A DNA stretch of 64,000 bases, from contig NZ_CP016210.1 of assembly GCF_001682385.1 (NCBI RefSeq), forward strand, positions 3,596,001 to 3,660,000, given 5' to 3'. This document shows positions 52,332 through 62,509 of this stretch, piece after piece. How positions within the stretch are numbered: the stretch's first letter is position 1; each line of letters starts with the position of its first letter. This stretch comes from Azoarcus olearius (GTDB lineage Bacteria > Pseudomonadota > Gammaproteobacteria > Burkholderiales > Rhodocyclaceae). Under the pieces are notes generated by a model. The model saw only the letters and a list, made by a program, of their open reading frames with translations. It made no database searches and had not been told where the DNA came from. The translations under genes were made by a program, and so were the position numbers.

Positions 52332-53984
52332 ATGGCCACCCTCGACAGACTCCGCGTACTGGTCATCGAAAGCCAACCCACCATGCGCACGCAGTTGCGC
52401 ACCATGCTCAGCTCGGCCGGCATCGAGGATGTGAGCTTTGCCGTTTCGGCAGGGATGGCGGTACGTCGCCTGCGGGAGCAACGCTACGACCTCGTCCTGT
52501 GCGAATACCACCTGGGCGAAGGCCAGGACGGACAGCATCTGCTGGAGGATCTGCGCAGCAACGAGATCATCCCGCTGGCGACGCTGTTCATCATGATCAC
52601 CGGCGAGCGCAACTACGAGCGCGTCGTGAGCGCGGCAGAACTCGCCCCCAACGACTACATCCTGAAGCCACTGACCTCCGAAACCCTGCGCGTGCGGCTG
52701 CTGCGCGCCGTCGAGAAGCGCGACGCCTTCCTGCCGATCTGGCGGCTCATGGAGATCGGCGACACCGTGGGCGCAATCGATTACTGCAAGCAGGCCGAGG
52801 ACACTCACCCGCAATACATCATCGACTTCCTCCGCCTCGAAGCGGAACTGCATGCCGCGCTCGGTCACGTCGAACAGGCCGAGACGCTCTACCGCCAGAT
52901 CCTCGAGTCGCGCGCGATCCCGTGGGCCCGGCTCGGCCTCGCGCGCATCCTGATCCAGCGCAAGCGCCACGACGACGCGGCCGACATCCTCGACGCGCTC
53001 ATCGCCGACAACGAAAACTATATCGACGCCTACGATCTGCTCGCCCGCCTGCGCGAGGAAACCGGCCAGGTGGAACTTGCCCGCGTCGCGTTGCAGGCCG
53101 CTACAGCGCGCTCGCCCCACCGGCTCGCGCGCCTGCGCCATCTCGGCGCGGTATCGCTGCAGCTGGGCGACGCCAGTTCGGCCGAGGCAGTCATGGCCGA
53201 AGTCGTGCGCAAGGGCAAATATTCGGACTTTCGCGATCCGGAAGACCACGTCAGGCTGGTTCAGTCCCAATTGTCGCAAGGCAAGCTGGATGACGCGGTG
53301 GCGACGATCGCCGACCTCGACAAAAGCATGGGCCGCCAGCCCAAGGCGGTGCTGTGCCGATCGCTCTCCACAGCCCTGCTGTGCGCCCGCCAGGGCGACA
53401 TCCCGCGCGCGCAGGAAGCGCTGCTTGCGCTCGCCCAGAGCAGCGCTGGCAGCAGCGAGCTATCGGTGGCGCTGAAGCAGGAGTTGGTCAAGGCCTGCGT
53501 GGACAACAACCTCGGCAAGGCGGCGAGCGAGGTCGCGCTCGACATCCTGCGCAACGCCGGCGACGAGCGCACGCTGGAATCCACCCGCGCGGTACTGAAG
53601 TCGCGGGGCCTGGCGGAGCTGTCGCAACAGATCGAGCAGCGCATCCAGGCAGAAGTGAAAAGCCTGGTCGCCACCGGCGCCGAAAAGGCCCGCGCCGGCG
53701 ACTACGACGGTGCCGTGAGCGAAATGATGAACGCGGCGCGGAAAATGCCCGGAAATCCGCACGTGCTGTTCAACGCCGCTCTCGCGCTGCTGCGGCATAT
53801 CGAACACCGCGGCTGGAACGAGCGCTTTGCCGCTCAGGCCCGCAACCTCATCGCCCGCGCCACCAAGCTTGCTCCGGGCTACCCCAAACTCGCGGCAATC
53901 GCCGACTTCATGCACACGCTGATCGAACATTACGGCATTCGCCCCGACGCCACGCAAGAAGCGGCGCGCCGCGCCCGCGCCTGA
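52332..53984 (+). CDS. Degenerate receiver-domain protein with TPR repeats
   Basis: A 550-residue cytoplasmic protein. Residues 1-125 form a CheY-like receiver (RVLVIESQPTMRTQLRTML, RYDLVLCEYHLGEGQDGQ, FIMITGE, DYILKPL). The phosphorylation position is Glu58 and the N-terminal acidic pair is E13-S14 rather than Asp-Asp, although T90 and K112 are kept. From about 130 on come TPR-like helical repeats (for example AEAELHAALGHVEQAETLYRQILE). It has no DNA-binding domain and no kinase nearby. It is probably a protein-interaction hub; neighbours give no clear pathway. Confidence 0.85.
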   Translation: MATLDRLRVLVIESQPTMRTQLRTMLSSAGIEDVSFAVSAGMAVRRLREQRYDLVLCEYHLGEGQDGQHLLEDLRSNEIIPLATLFIMITGERNYERVVSAAELAPNDYILKPLTSETLRVRLLRAVEKRDAFLPIWRLMEIGDTVGAIDYCKQAEDTHPQYIIDFLRLEAELHAALGHVEQAETLYRQILESRAIPWARLGLARILIQRKRHDDAADILDALIADNENYIDAYDLLARLREETGQVELARVALQAATARSPHRLARLRHLGAVSLQLGDASSAEAVMAEVVRKGKYSDFRDPEDHVRLVQSQLSQGKLDDAVATIADLDKSMGRQPKAVLCRSLSTALLCARQGDIPRAQEALLALAQSSAGSSELSVALKQELVKACVDNNLGKAASEVALDILRNAGDERTLESTRAVLKSRGLAELSQQIEQRIQAEVKSLVATGAEKARAGDYDGAVSEMMNAARKMPGNPHVLFNAALALLRHIEHRGWNERFAAQARNLIARATKLAPGYPKLAAIADFMHTLIEHYGIRPDATQEAARRARA

Positions 53985-54000
53985 CCTCACGCTGAACCTG

Positions 54001-54366
54001 ATGACTCGCACGACCGCCCTGTTCCAGCGCATCGTCGCCGCGCTCGCCATCGCGCTCGCGCTCGCGGGCTGCTACGCGGACAGCGAGGCCCGCGGCAATG
54101 CGCTGCCGCCCGAAGCGGTCGCCACGCTGCAATTGATCGCCCGTGGCGGACCTTACCCCTACCGCAAGGACGGAACCGTGTTCCAGAACCGCGAGGGACG
54201 CCTGCCTGCCCAACCGCGGGGCTACTACCGGGAGTTCACGGTGCCCACGCCCGGCTCCCGCGACCGCGGCGCGCGGCGCATCGTGACCGGGGGCGACCCA
54301 CCCGCGGTGTACTACTACACCGAGGACCACTACCGCAGCTTCAGACGGATCGAACCGGCACCATGA
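54001..54366 (+). CDS. Barnase-family ribonuclease, predicted lipoprotein
   Basis: A 121-residue guanyl-specific ribonuclease (RNase N1/T1 fold). The catalytic residues of barnase are matched by E78 (YYREFTVPTPG), R93 (RRIVTGG) and H110 (YYYTEDHYRSF). The N-terminus is a signal sequence ending LALAGC, a lipobox with Cys24, so the mature enzyme should be lipid-anchored outside the cytoplasm. Its stop overlaps the barstar start as ATGA, which couples toxin-like enzyme to inhibitor. Confidence 0.9.
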   Translation: MTRTTALFQRIVAALAIALALAGCYADSEARGNALPPEAVATLQLIARGGPYPYRKDGTVFQNREGRLPAQPRGYYREFTVPTPGSRDRGARRIVTGGDPPAVYYYTEDHYRSFRRIEPAP

Positions 54367-54818
54367 CGCCCGCGCCCGCGCACGACACGCTCCCCGCCCT
54401 GCTCGCCAGCCCCGCCCGTGCCGGCGTACGCCCGCTCCCGCCCGGCACTGCCGCCAACCTGAAGGCGGCCGCGCTACAGCTCGGCTTTCACACGGCCGAG
54501 ATCGACCTCGCCGCCTGTGCCGACAAGGCCGAGGTACTGCGCGCCTTCGAGACCGCGTTCGCCCTGCCCGACTGGTTCGGCCACAACTGGGACGCGCTGT
54601 CCGACTGCCTCGCCGACCTGTCCTGGCTCCAACGCCCGGGTTACCTGCTGCTGGCGCAAGGGGGCAGTGGCCTTCGCACCCGTTCGCCGGAAACGCTCGA
54701 CACGCTGCTCGACATCCTGCGCGATGCCAGCCGCGGCTGGGCGCAGGATGCGGTGCCGTTCTGGGTCTTCCTTGACCTCGGCAACCCGCCGGTGGAAGGC
54801 AAGGTACAAGCGCGCTGA
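54363..54818 (+). CDS. Barstar-family ribonuclease inhibitor
   Basis: A 151-residue protein whose C-terminal two thirds match barstar. The acidic face that blocks barnase is visible in NWDALSDCLADL, with D77 and D81 at the positions of barstar D35 and D39. About 35 extra N-terminal residues precede the fold. It has no signal peptide and should stay in the cytoplasm, protecting against RNase that is not exported. Confidence 0.9.
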   Translation: MTPAPAHDTLPALLASPARAGVRPLPPGTAANLKAAALQLGFHTAEIDLAACADKAEVLRAFETAFALPDWFGHNWDALSDCLADLSWLQRPGYLLLAQGGSGLRTRSPETLDTLLDILRDASRGWAQDAVPFWVFLDLGNPPVEGKVQAR

Positions 54819-54890
54819 TCCGTTCTCGTCAGCCCGTGCCGGTCATACCCGCCTCATCGGTTTGCCCGTCCACTACGGGCAGTCCGGCCC

Positions 54891-54919
54891 CTTGAAATGG
54901 TCCGCCTCGATCCTATATT
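54891..54919 (+). promoter_or_regulatory. Heat-shock-type promoter of the hsp20 gene
   Basis: CTTGAAA at 54891-54897 and CCTATAT at 54912-54918 are 14 bases apart and match the sigma-32 consensus well. The same stretch also gives TTGAAA and TATATT 16 bases apart, a fair sigma-70 pair. Transcription would start about 40 bases before the gene. Confidence 0.75.
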
Positions 54920-54967
54920 CGAGTTGAGGCCAGACAGCCCGACTCAAGCTGAACGAGGAGATGACAA

Positions 54968-56408
<1,441 letters not shown>

Positions 56409-56412
56409 GCCC

Positions 56413-57573
56413 ATGCGCCGCCTCTGCACCTTCCTGCATGCGGCGCTCCTGGCAACGTGGGTGGGGTCCGCCCACGCTGCCGTGCTCACCGTCGGTCCCG
56501 GCGAGACCTTCCTCCGCATCGCCGACGCGGCCCGCCATGCGCGCGACGGCGACATCGTCCTGATCAAGGCCGGCACCTACGAGGGCGACGTCGCCATCTG
56601 GTCGCAGAAGGACATCCAGATCCGCGGCGTCGGCGGCCGTCCGGTGCTGATCGCGGCCGGCAAGAGCGCGGAGGACAAGGCGATCTGGGTGTTCCGCAAC
56701 GGACGCGTCAAGGTGGAGAACATCGAGTTCCGCGGCGCCCGGGTCGCCGATGGCAACGGCGCCGGCATCCGGCTGGAGCGCGGCGAACTCGAAGTCCGCG
56801 ACTGCGTGTTCGAGGACAACCAGCACGGCATCCTCACTGCCAACTTCCCTGACACCCACCTGGCCATCCACGACAGCGTGTTTGCCGGTGCGGTCGCGCA
56901 GCAGCTGCCCTATCCACACCTCCTCTACGTCGGCCGCATCGCCCGGCTGGAGATTTCCGGCAGTCGCTTCCACCGCGGTGCGCACGGTCACCTGATCAAG
57001 TCGCGGGCGCGGGTCAACGACATCCGCTACAACCTGATCTACGACGGACCGCAAGGCCACGCGTCCTACGAGCTGGAGTTTCCCATGGGCGGGCTGGCAA
57101 CCGTCGTCGGCAACGTGATCGGCCAGAGTGCCGACACCGAGAACCCGGTGGTGGTCGCCTACGGCGCCGAGGCCGACACCTCGCCCTGGCCCGAGAACCG
57201 GCTGCTTCTCGCCCACAACACGCTGGTGAGCGAACGCTGGAAGGGCGCCTGGTTCCTGCGCACCTTCGGCGAACGCCTGCCCGCAAACACCGAAGTGGTC
57301 GCGGTCAACAATCTCACGGTCGGGCCCGGCGTCTTCTCGCTGGGCGCCGAGGGGCGTTTCCGCGGCAACTTCCCCGCGCTATCGCCGATTCTGAGCGGCC
57401 CCGAGGTGCTGGATTTCAGCCTGTCCATCGGCACCCTGCTGGAAGGTTGGGCCGACGCAGCGGTACTCGACGCTGCGGCCCAGCCCGCCGCCGAGTTCAC
57501 CCTGCCCATCGGCACCCGCCCGATTGCGCCACCGCTGAAATGGTCGCCCGGCGCCTTCCAGTCGCTTCGATGA
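56413..57573 (+). CDS. Secreted right-handed parallel beta-helix protein
   Basis: A 386-residue protein with a signal peptide (about 1-22, cleavage after SAHA). The mature part has the short repeats of a right-handed beta-helix (NosD/pectate-lyase type): VENIEFRGARVADGNGAGIRL, LEVRDCVFEDNQHGILT, LAIHDSVFAG and LEISGSRFHRG. No catalytic triad can be assigned. It could be a polysaccharide lyase, epimerase or binding protein. It follows argB by 4 bases, and precedes the exosortase-linked genes. Confidence 0.8.
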   Translation: MRRLCTFLHAALLATWVGSAHAAVLTVGPGETFLRIADAARHARDGDIVLIKAGTYEGDVAIWSQKDIQIRGVGGRPVLIAAGKSAEDKAIWVFRNGRVKVENIEFRGARVADGNGAGIRLERGELEVRDCVFEDNQHGILTANFPDTHLAIHDSVFAGAVAQQLPYPHLLYVGRIARLEISGSRFHRGAHGHLIKSRARVNDIRYNLIYDGPQGHASYELEFPMGGLATVVGNVIGQSADTENPVVVAYGAEADTSPWPENRLLLAHNTLVSERWKGAWFLRTFGERLPANTEVVAVNNLTVGPGVFSLGAEGRFRGNFPALSPILSGPEVLDFSLSIGTLLEGWADAAVLDAAAQPAAEFTLPIGTRPIAPPLKWSPGAFQSLR

Positions 57574-57673
57574 CGCGCGGCGCAGGGCGCCCCGTCGCCG
57601 CCTGCCCGGATCGGGCGCCACACGAATGCCGCAGATCGGGCTTACGCCACACAATTATTCGCACTTGATCCGC

Positions 57674-57685
57674 TAAACTCGCGGC
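57674..57685 (+). promoter_or_regulatory. Possible -10 element of the acyl-CoA ligase gene
   Basis: TAAACT-CGCGGC, 12 bases identical to the element before metG (5896-5907), lies 47 bases before the ligase start. The -35 region is weak (ACAATT). Confidence 0.45.
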
Positions 57686-57720
57686 TTGCGCTGATCATCC
57701 ATACGGTATTTTCGACTGTC

Positions 57721-59301
57721 ATGAATGCGACCCATCTGCTCCACGACCTGATTGCAGCTTCCGCCGAGCGCAGTTCGGACGCCGCGGCCCTGACGGCCGG
57801 CGGCGAGACGCTCGCCTACAGCGCACTCGCGCGCGACGTGGCGCAATGCGCCGCCGGCCTGCTCGCACTCGGCCTGGACCGCGGCGAACGCGTCGGCATC
57901 TACCTCGACAAACGGATCGAAACCGTCACCACCTTCTTCGGCGCCACCGCCGCGGGCGGCGTCTTCGTACCCGTCAATCCCATCCTGAAAGCCGAACAGG
58001 TTGGTTACATCCTGCAGGACTGCAACGTGCGGGTGCTGGTCACCGGGGTGGAACGCTTCGCCGCGCTGCGCGACACCCTGTCCGCGTGTCACGACCTCCG
58101 CCACGTGGTGCTCGTCGGCAACGCCGCCGAGTTGCCCACGCTGCCGGGCGCGTCGGTCCACCGCTGGAGCGAACTTCTCGACGCGGCGCCGCGCGCAGGG
58201 CATCGGGTGGTGGATGCGGACATGGCCGCCATCCTCTACACCTCGGGCAGCACCGGGCGCCCCAAGGGCGTCGTGCTGTCCCATCGCAACATGGTCGCCG
58301 GCGCCAAGAGCGTCGCCCAATATCTCGACAACGGCGCGCACGACACGCTGCTCGCGGCACTGCCCTTATCGTTCGACGCGGGCTTCTCCCAGCTCACCAC
58401 CGCGTTCCACTCGGGCGCCAGGGTCGTGCTGTTGAACTACCTGATGCCGCGCGACGTGCTGAAGGCGATCGAGCGCGAGCGCGTCACCGGCCTCACCGCG
58501 GTGCCACCGCTGTGGATCCAGTTGTCGCAACTCGAATGGTCGGCTTCGATTACCGAGCACCTGCGCTACATCGCCAATACGGGCGGACGGATGCCGCTGG
58601 AAACGCTCACCCGCCTGCGGGCCGCGCTGCCCCGGACCAAACCCTTCCTGATGTACGGGCTGACCGAAGCATTTCGCGCCACCTTCCTGCCCCCCGACGA
58701 AGTCGACCGCCGCCCCGACTCGATCGGCAAGTCGATCCCCAATTCCGAGGTGCTGGTGCTGCGTGAGGACGGCACGGAATGCGCACCGAACGAACCGGGC
58801 GAACTCGTGCAGCGCGGCGCGCTGGTGGCGATGGGCTACTGGAACGACCCCGAGAAGACGGCAGAACGCTTCAAGCCGCTGCCGGCCCACGCGCCCGGAC
58901 GCCAGAGCGGGCTGGTGTTGCCCGAAATCGCGGTGTTCTCCGGCGACAACGTCCGCCGCGACGAAGAAGGCTTCCTGTACTTCATCGGCCGTCGGGACGA
59001 GATGATCAAGACCTCGGGCTACCGGGTCAGCCCGACCGAGGTGGAGGAGATCGTCTACGCCACCCGTCTGGTGGGCGAGTGTGCGGCCTTCGGCGTGGCG
59101 CACGACACCCTCGGACAAAGCATCACCGTCATCGTCACGCCGCCGTCCGGCGGCACGGTGGATGCAGCAACGCTACTGGCCGAGTGCCGTGCACGCATGC
59201 CGGCCTACATGGTGCCGACCAGGATCGACGTGCGTTCCGGTCCCCTGCCCCGCAATCCGAACGGCAAGATCGACCGCAAGGCCCTCGCAAGCGAGGCCTG
59301 A
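57721..59301 (+). CDS. AMP-dependent acyl-CoA ligase, exosortase-A-associated type
   Basis: A 526-residue adenylate-forming enzyme. The P-loop-like motif is AAILYTSGSTGRPKGVVLSH; the A5 region is PFLMYGLTEAFRATFLPPDEV, the hinge is GRRDEMIKTSGYRVSPTEVEE and the catalytic lysine lies in PRNPNGKIDRKAL. It activates a carboxylate as AMP ester; the natural substrate is unknown. The run of ligase, asparagine-synthetase-like protein and PLP decarboxylase is typical of the exosortase A (PEP-CTERM) exopolysaccharide loci, where such ligases are named as system-associated. The only feasible start is ATG 57721. Confidence 0.85.
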   Translation: MNATHLLHDLIAASAERSSDAAALTAGGETLAYSALARDVAQCAAGLLALGLDRGERVGIYLDKRIETVTTFFGATAAGGVFVPVNPILKAEQVGYILQDCNVRVLVTGVERFAALRDTLSACHDLRHVVLVGNAAELPTLPGASVHRWSELLDAAPRAGHRVVDADMAAILYTSGSTGRPKGVVLSHRNMVAGAKSVAQYLDNGAHDTLLAALPLSFDAGFSQLTTAFHSGARVVLLNYLMPRDVLKAIERERVTGLTAVPPLWIQLSQLEWSASITEHLRYIANTGGRMPLETLTRLRAALPRTKPFLMYGLTEAFRATFLPPDEVDRRPDSIGKSIPNSEVLVLREDGTECAPNEPGELVQRGALVAMGYWNDPEKTAERFKPLPAHAPGRQSGLVLPEIAVFSGDNVRRDEEGFLYFIGRRDEMIKTSGYRVSPTEVEEIVYATRLVGECAAFGVAHDTLGQSITVIVTPPSGGTVDAATLLAECRARMPAYMVPTRIDVRSGPLPRNPNGKIDRKALASEA

Positions 59302-59397
59302 GGCGCGCCGTCCATACACGCGAACAAGGCGGCATGAATCACTCATCATTCCGCCCCCAAAGAACCTAGGCCGGCCGCCAGACCGGGGGAGTTCATT

Positions 59398-61194
59398 GTG
59401 CTCGAGCAGTTCAGCGGCATCCTTCGCCGCAGCCCAAACCCTGACCCGAGCGCCGCATCCGGCACGGCGCTGGAACGCGTCGACCTCGGCAGGGCCACGG
59501 TGGCATACCGCCCCGCCATCGCCGTCGCCCGCGACGGCACCGGACTGTGCATCGCGCTCGGCCGGCCGCGCTTTGCCGACCCAGCGCTCCAGGCGATTGC
59601 CACACAGCAGGGGCCGGCCGTGGCCTGGCTTCAGGCCCTGCGCGACCAGGGCGAATCGGTGATTCCTTCCGTGCGCGGCCGCTTCAACGTCGTCTTCATC
59701 GACCGCGACGGCGCCGAGGCGCTGTTTGCCACCGACCGTTTCGGCACCTGGCCCCTGTGCTATGCGGAACAGGACGGCGCGCTCCATTTCGCCGACCGCG
59801 CCGACGCCTTGCCCGGCCCCGGGCGCCGGCTGTCGGCACAGGCCGTGTACGAGTACCTGTTCTTCCACATGATCCCGGCCCCCACGACGATCTTCGAGGG
59901 CGTCGCGCGACTGCCCGGCGGGCATGTGCTGCAGTGGAAAGACGGCCGCGCAACGTGCCGGGCGTGGTGGCAACCACGTTTCGACGAACGCGAACGGCCC
60001 AGCTTCGAATCCGCGAAACGGCAGTTCCTGGACATCGTCGAGAACGCCGTGCGGCGCGACGCGGAAGGCCCGGTCGGCTGCTTCCTGTCGGGCGGCACCG
60101 ACAGCTCCACCGTCACCGGCATGCTGTGCAAGGTCCTCGGCCGGCCCGCGCGCAGCTACTCCATCGGGTTCGACGCAAGCGGCTACGACGAGATGGAATA
60201 CGCTCGTATCGCCGCCCGTCATTTCGGCGCCGACCACCACGAGTACTACGTCACCCCGGACGATCTGCTGGACGGGATTCCCCGCGTCGCGGTCCATTAC
60301 GACCAGCCCTTCGGCAACTCCTCCGCGGTGCCGGCCTGGATCTGCGCGTCCCGCGCGCAAGACGAAGGCGTGGCACGACTGCTGGCGGGCGACGGGGGCG
60401 ACGAGTTGTTCGGCGGCAATACCCGCTACGCCAAGCAGCGTGTTTTCGGGTGGTACGACAGCGTTCCCGGGCTGGTGCGACGCGGCATGCTCGAGCCGGT
60501 GCTCGCCCTGCCCGGCATGGGCCGCATCCCGCTGATGAAGAAGGGGGTGAGCTACGTCGAACAGGCCCGCGTGCCGATGCCGGATCGCATGCACATGTAC
60601 AACATGCTGCTGCGACTCGGCACCCGTGAGGTTTTCGAAGCTGACTTTCTGGCCCGGATTGACGTCGATCGCCCGCAGCAGCAGCAGCGCGAGGTCTGGC
60701 AGGCAAGCTCGGCGCGCAGCCAGGTCAATCGCATGCTGGCGTACGACTGGAAATACACCCTGGCGGACAACGACCTGCCGAAGGTCATCGGCACCACACA
60801 ACTCGCCGGCGTCGATGTGGCCTTTCCCCTGCTCAGCGACGAATTGCTCGACTTTTCGCTCACACTGCCGCCCGACTGGAAGCTGCGCGGACTGACCCTG
60901 CGCTGGTTTTTCAAGGAGGCCTTGCGCGGTTTCCTGCCGGACCAGATCATCACGAAGAAGAAGCACGGGTTCGGCCTGCCGTTCGGCGTCTGGGCATGCG
61001 CCCACACCGGACTGAAGGCCCAGGCGCACGACGCGCTGCGTAGCCTTGCCGCGCGCGGCATCGTCCGCCCCCGTTTCATCGACGAACTCTTCACCACTCA
61101 CCTGCCAGCGCACCCCGGTTACTACGGCGAAATGGTATGGATCCTGATGATGCTGGAGTTCTGGCTGCGCGCCCACGACGGCAGCACCCTCTGA
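59398..61194 (+). CDS. Asparagine-synthetase-like protein without glutaminase cysteine
   Basis: A 598-residue protein with the two-domain AsnB layout. The N-terminal class II amidotransferase-like domain (about 1-190) has GRFNVVFIDRDGAEALFATDRFGTWPL, but starts MLEQFSGILRR, with Leu where AsnB has catalytic Cys2. The C-terminal synthetase domain has the ATP pyrophosphatase loop FLSGGTDSST and GDGGDELFGGN. It could therefore use free ammonia or another amine, not glutamine. The start is GTG at 59398, after GGGGGAG; an in-frame stop at 59335 and no Met-Cys start exclude a longer N-terminus. It is part of the exosortase-linked gene set. Confidence 0.85.
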   Translation: MLEQFSGILRRSPNPDPSAASGTALERVDLGRATVAYRPAIAVARDGTGLCIALGRPRFADPALQAIATQQGPAVAWLQALRDQGESVIPSVRGRFNVVFIDRDGAEALFATDRFGTWPLCYAEQDGALHFADRADALPGPGRRLSAQAVYEYLFFHMIPAPTTIFEGVARLPGGHVLQWKDGRATCRAWWQPRFDERERPSFESAKRQFLDIVENAVRRDAEGPVGCFLSGGTDSSTVTGMLCKVLGRPARSYSIGFDASGYDEMEYARIAARHFGADHHEYYVTPDDLLDGIPRVAVHYDQPFGNSSAVPAWICASRAQDEGVARLLAGDGGDELFGGNTRYAKQRVFGWYDSVPGLVRRGMLEPVLALPGMGRIPLMKKGVSYVEQARVPMPDRMHMYNMLLRLGTREVFEADFLARIDVDRPQQQQREVWQASSARSQVNRMLAYDWKYTLADNDLPKVIGTTQLAGVDVAFPLLSDELLDFSLTLPPDWKLRGLTLRWFFKEALRGFLPDQIITKKKHGFGLPFGVWACAHTGLKAQAHDALRSLAARGIVRPRFIDELFTTHLPAHPGYYGEMVWILMMLEFWLRAHDGSTL

Positions 61195-61247
61195 CCCCGG
61201 GGACGATGCGCACGACGCCCCCATTCGCGGAAACCGAAGGCCCCGCC

Positions 61248-62489
61248 ATGACCGAAGCCCGACCGACGCCCACCCATACGCCCATGACCCAGTTCCGCAG
61301 CGCGGAAGGCCAGTTGCTGGTGAATGGTGTCCCGCTCACCCGGCTAGCCGTGAGGGTGGGCCAGACCCCCTTCTATGCCTACGATCGCAGCCTGCTCGAG
61401 GCCCGCGTGGCGCAGCTCCGCGCCGCGCTTCCATCGGAAATCAAGCTGCACTATGCGATGAAGGCCAACCCGATGCCCGCACTGGTCGGCCACATGGTCC
61501 GACTGGTCGACGGTATCGACGTGGCGTCCGCCGGGGAGCTGCAGGTGGCGCTCGACGCCGGGGCGGATCCCAAGGAAATCAGCTTCGCCGGGCCCGGCAA
61601 GCGCGAACAGGAACTGCTGCAGGCGGTTGCCGCCGGCATCCTCATCAACGTGGAGTCGTTCCGCGAGTTGCCCATCCTGGCGGCCGCACAAGATGCACTC
61701 GGGCTGCCCGCACGTGTGGCGGTGCGCGTCAATCCGGACTTTGAACTCAAGTCCTCGGGCATGAAGATGGGGGGCGGACCCAAACAGTTCGGCGTCGACG
61801 CAGAGGACGTCCCCCGGCTTCTCGCGGAAATCGGCAACGCGGGCCTGGCCTTCGAGGGTTTCCATCTCTTCGCGGGCTCTCAGAACCTGCGCCCGGAGGC
61901 CATCGTGGAGGCGCAGCAGAAAAGCTATGCCCTGGCAGTGCGGCTGGCCGAGCATGCGCCCACCGCGGTGAGGTTCCTCAACCTGGGCGGCGGCTTCGGC
62001 ATACCCTATTTCCCGGGAGAAACGCCGCTGGACCTGGCGCCCATTGGAGACAACTTGGGCGCGATCGTCGCCGCAGCGAGGCAACAGCTTCCGGAAGCTG
62101 AGATCGTGATCGAACTCGGCCGTTACCTTGTGGGCGAGGCCGGCATCTACGTGGCGCGCGTCGTCGACAAGAAGGTTTCCCGCGGCCAGATCTACCTGGT
62201 GACCGACGGCGGCCTGCACCATCACCTGTCGGCGTCGGGGAATTTCGGCCAAGTCATTCGCAAGAACTACCCAGCGGCGATTGGCAACCGCATCGAGGGC
62301 TCCATGCGGGAAACCGTGTCGGTCGTCGGGCCGCTGTGCACGCCACTGGACCTGCTCGCAGACAAGATGTCACTGCCCGCCGCGGCGCCCGGCGATCTGG
62401 TCGTGGTCTATCAGTCGGGTGCCTACGGCGCCTCGGCCAGTCCGCAACGCTTTCTCGGCCACCCCGCCGTGGCCGAGGTGCTCGTCTAA
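61248..62489 (+). CDS. PLP-dependent decarboxylase, exosortase-A-associated type
   Basis: A 413-residue fold-type III enzyme related to diaminopimelate decarboxylase (LysA). The PLP lysine is in LHYAMKANPMPAL; HLFAGSQN, NLGGGFGIPYFPGE and ELGRYLVGEAGIY are further cofactor contacts, and the C-terminal barrel ends in YQSGAYGASASPQRFLGHP. The substrate is unknown; the context suggests a polymer-precursor pathway. I chose ATG 61248, preceded by GAAGG; ATGs at 61206 and 61284 are alternatives. Confidence 0.87.
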   Translation: MTEARPTPTHTPMTQFRSAEGQLLVNGVPLTRLAVRVGQTPFYAYDRSLLEARVAQLRAALPSEIKLHYAMKANPMPALVGHMVRLVDGIDVASAGELQVALDAGADPKEISFAGPGKREQELLQAVAAGILINVESFRELPILAAAQDALGLPARVAVRVNPDFELKSSGMKMGGGPKQFGVDAEDVPRLLAEIGNAGLAFEGFHLFAGSQNLRPEAIVEAQQKSYALAVRLAEHAPTAVRFLNLGGGFGIPYFPGETPLDLAPIGDNLGAIVAAARQQLPEAEIVIELGRYLVGEAGIYVARVVDKKVSRGQIYLVTDGGLHHHLSASGNFGQVIRKNYPAAIGNRIEGSMRETVSVVGPLCTPLDLLADKMSLPAAAPGDLVVVYQSGAYGASASPQRFLGHPAVAEVLV

Positions 62490-62509
62490 CCGCCGGGTCG
62501 AGCCGGCGT

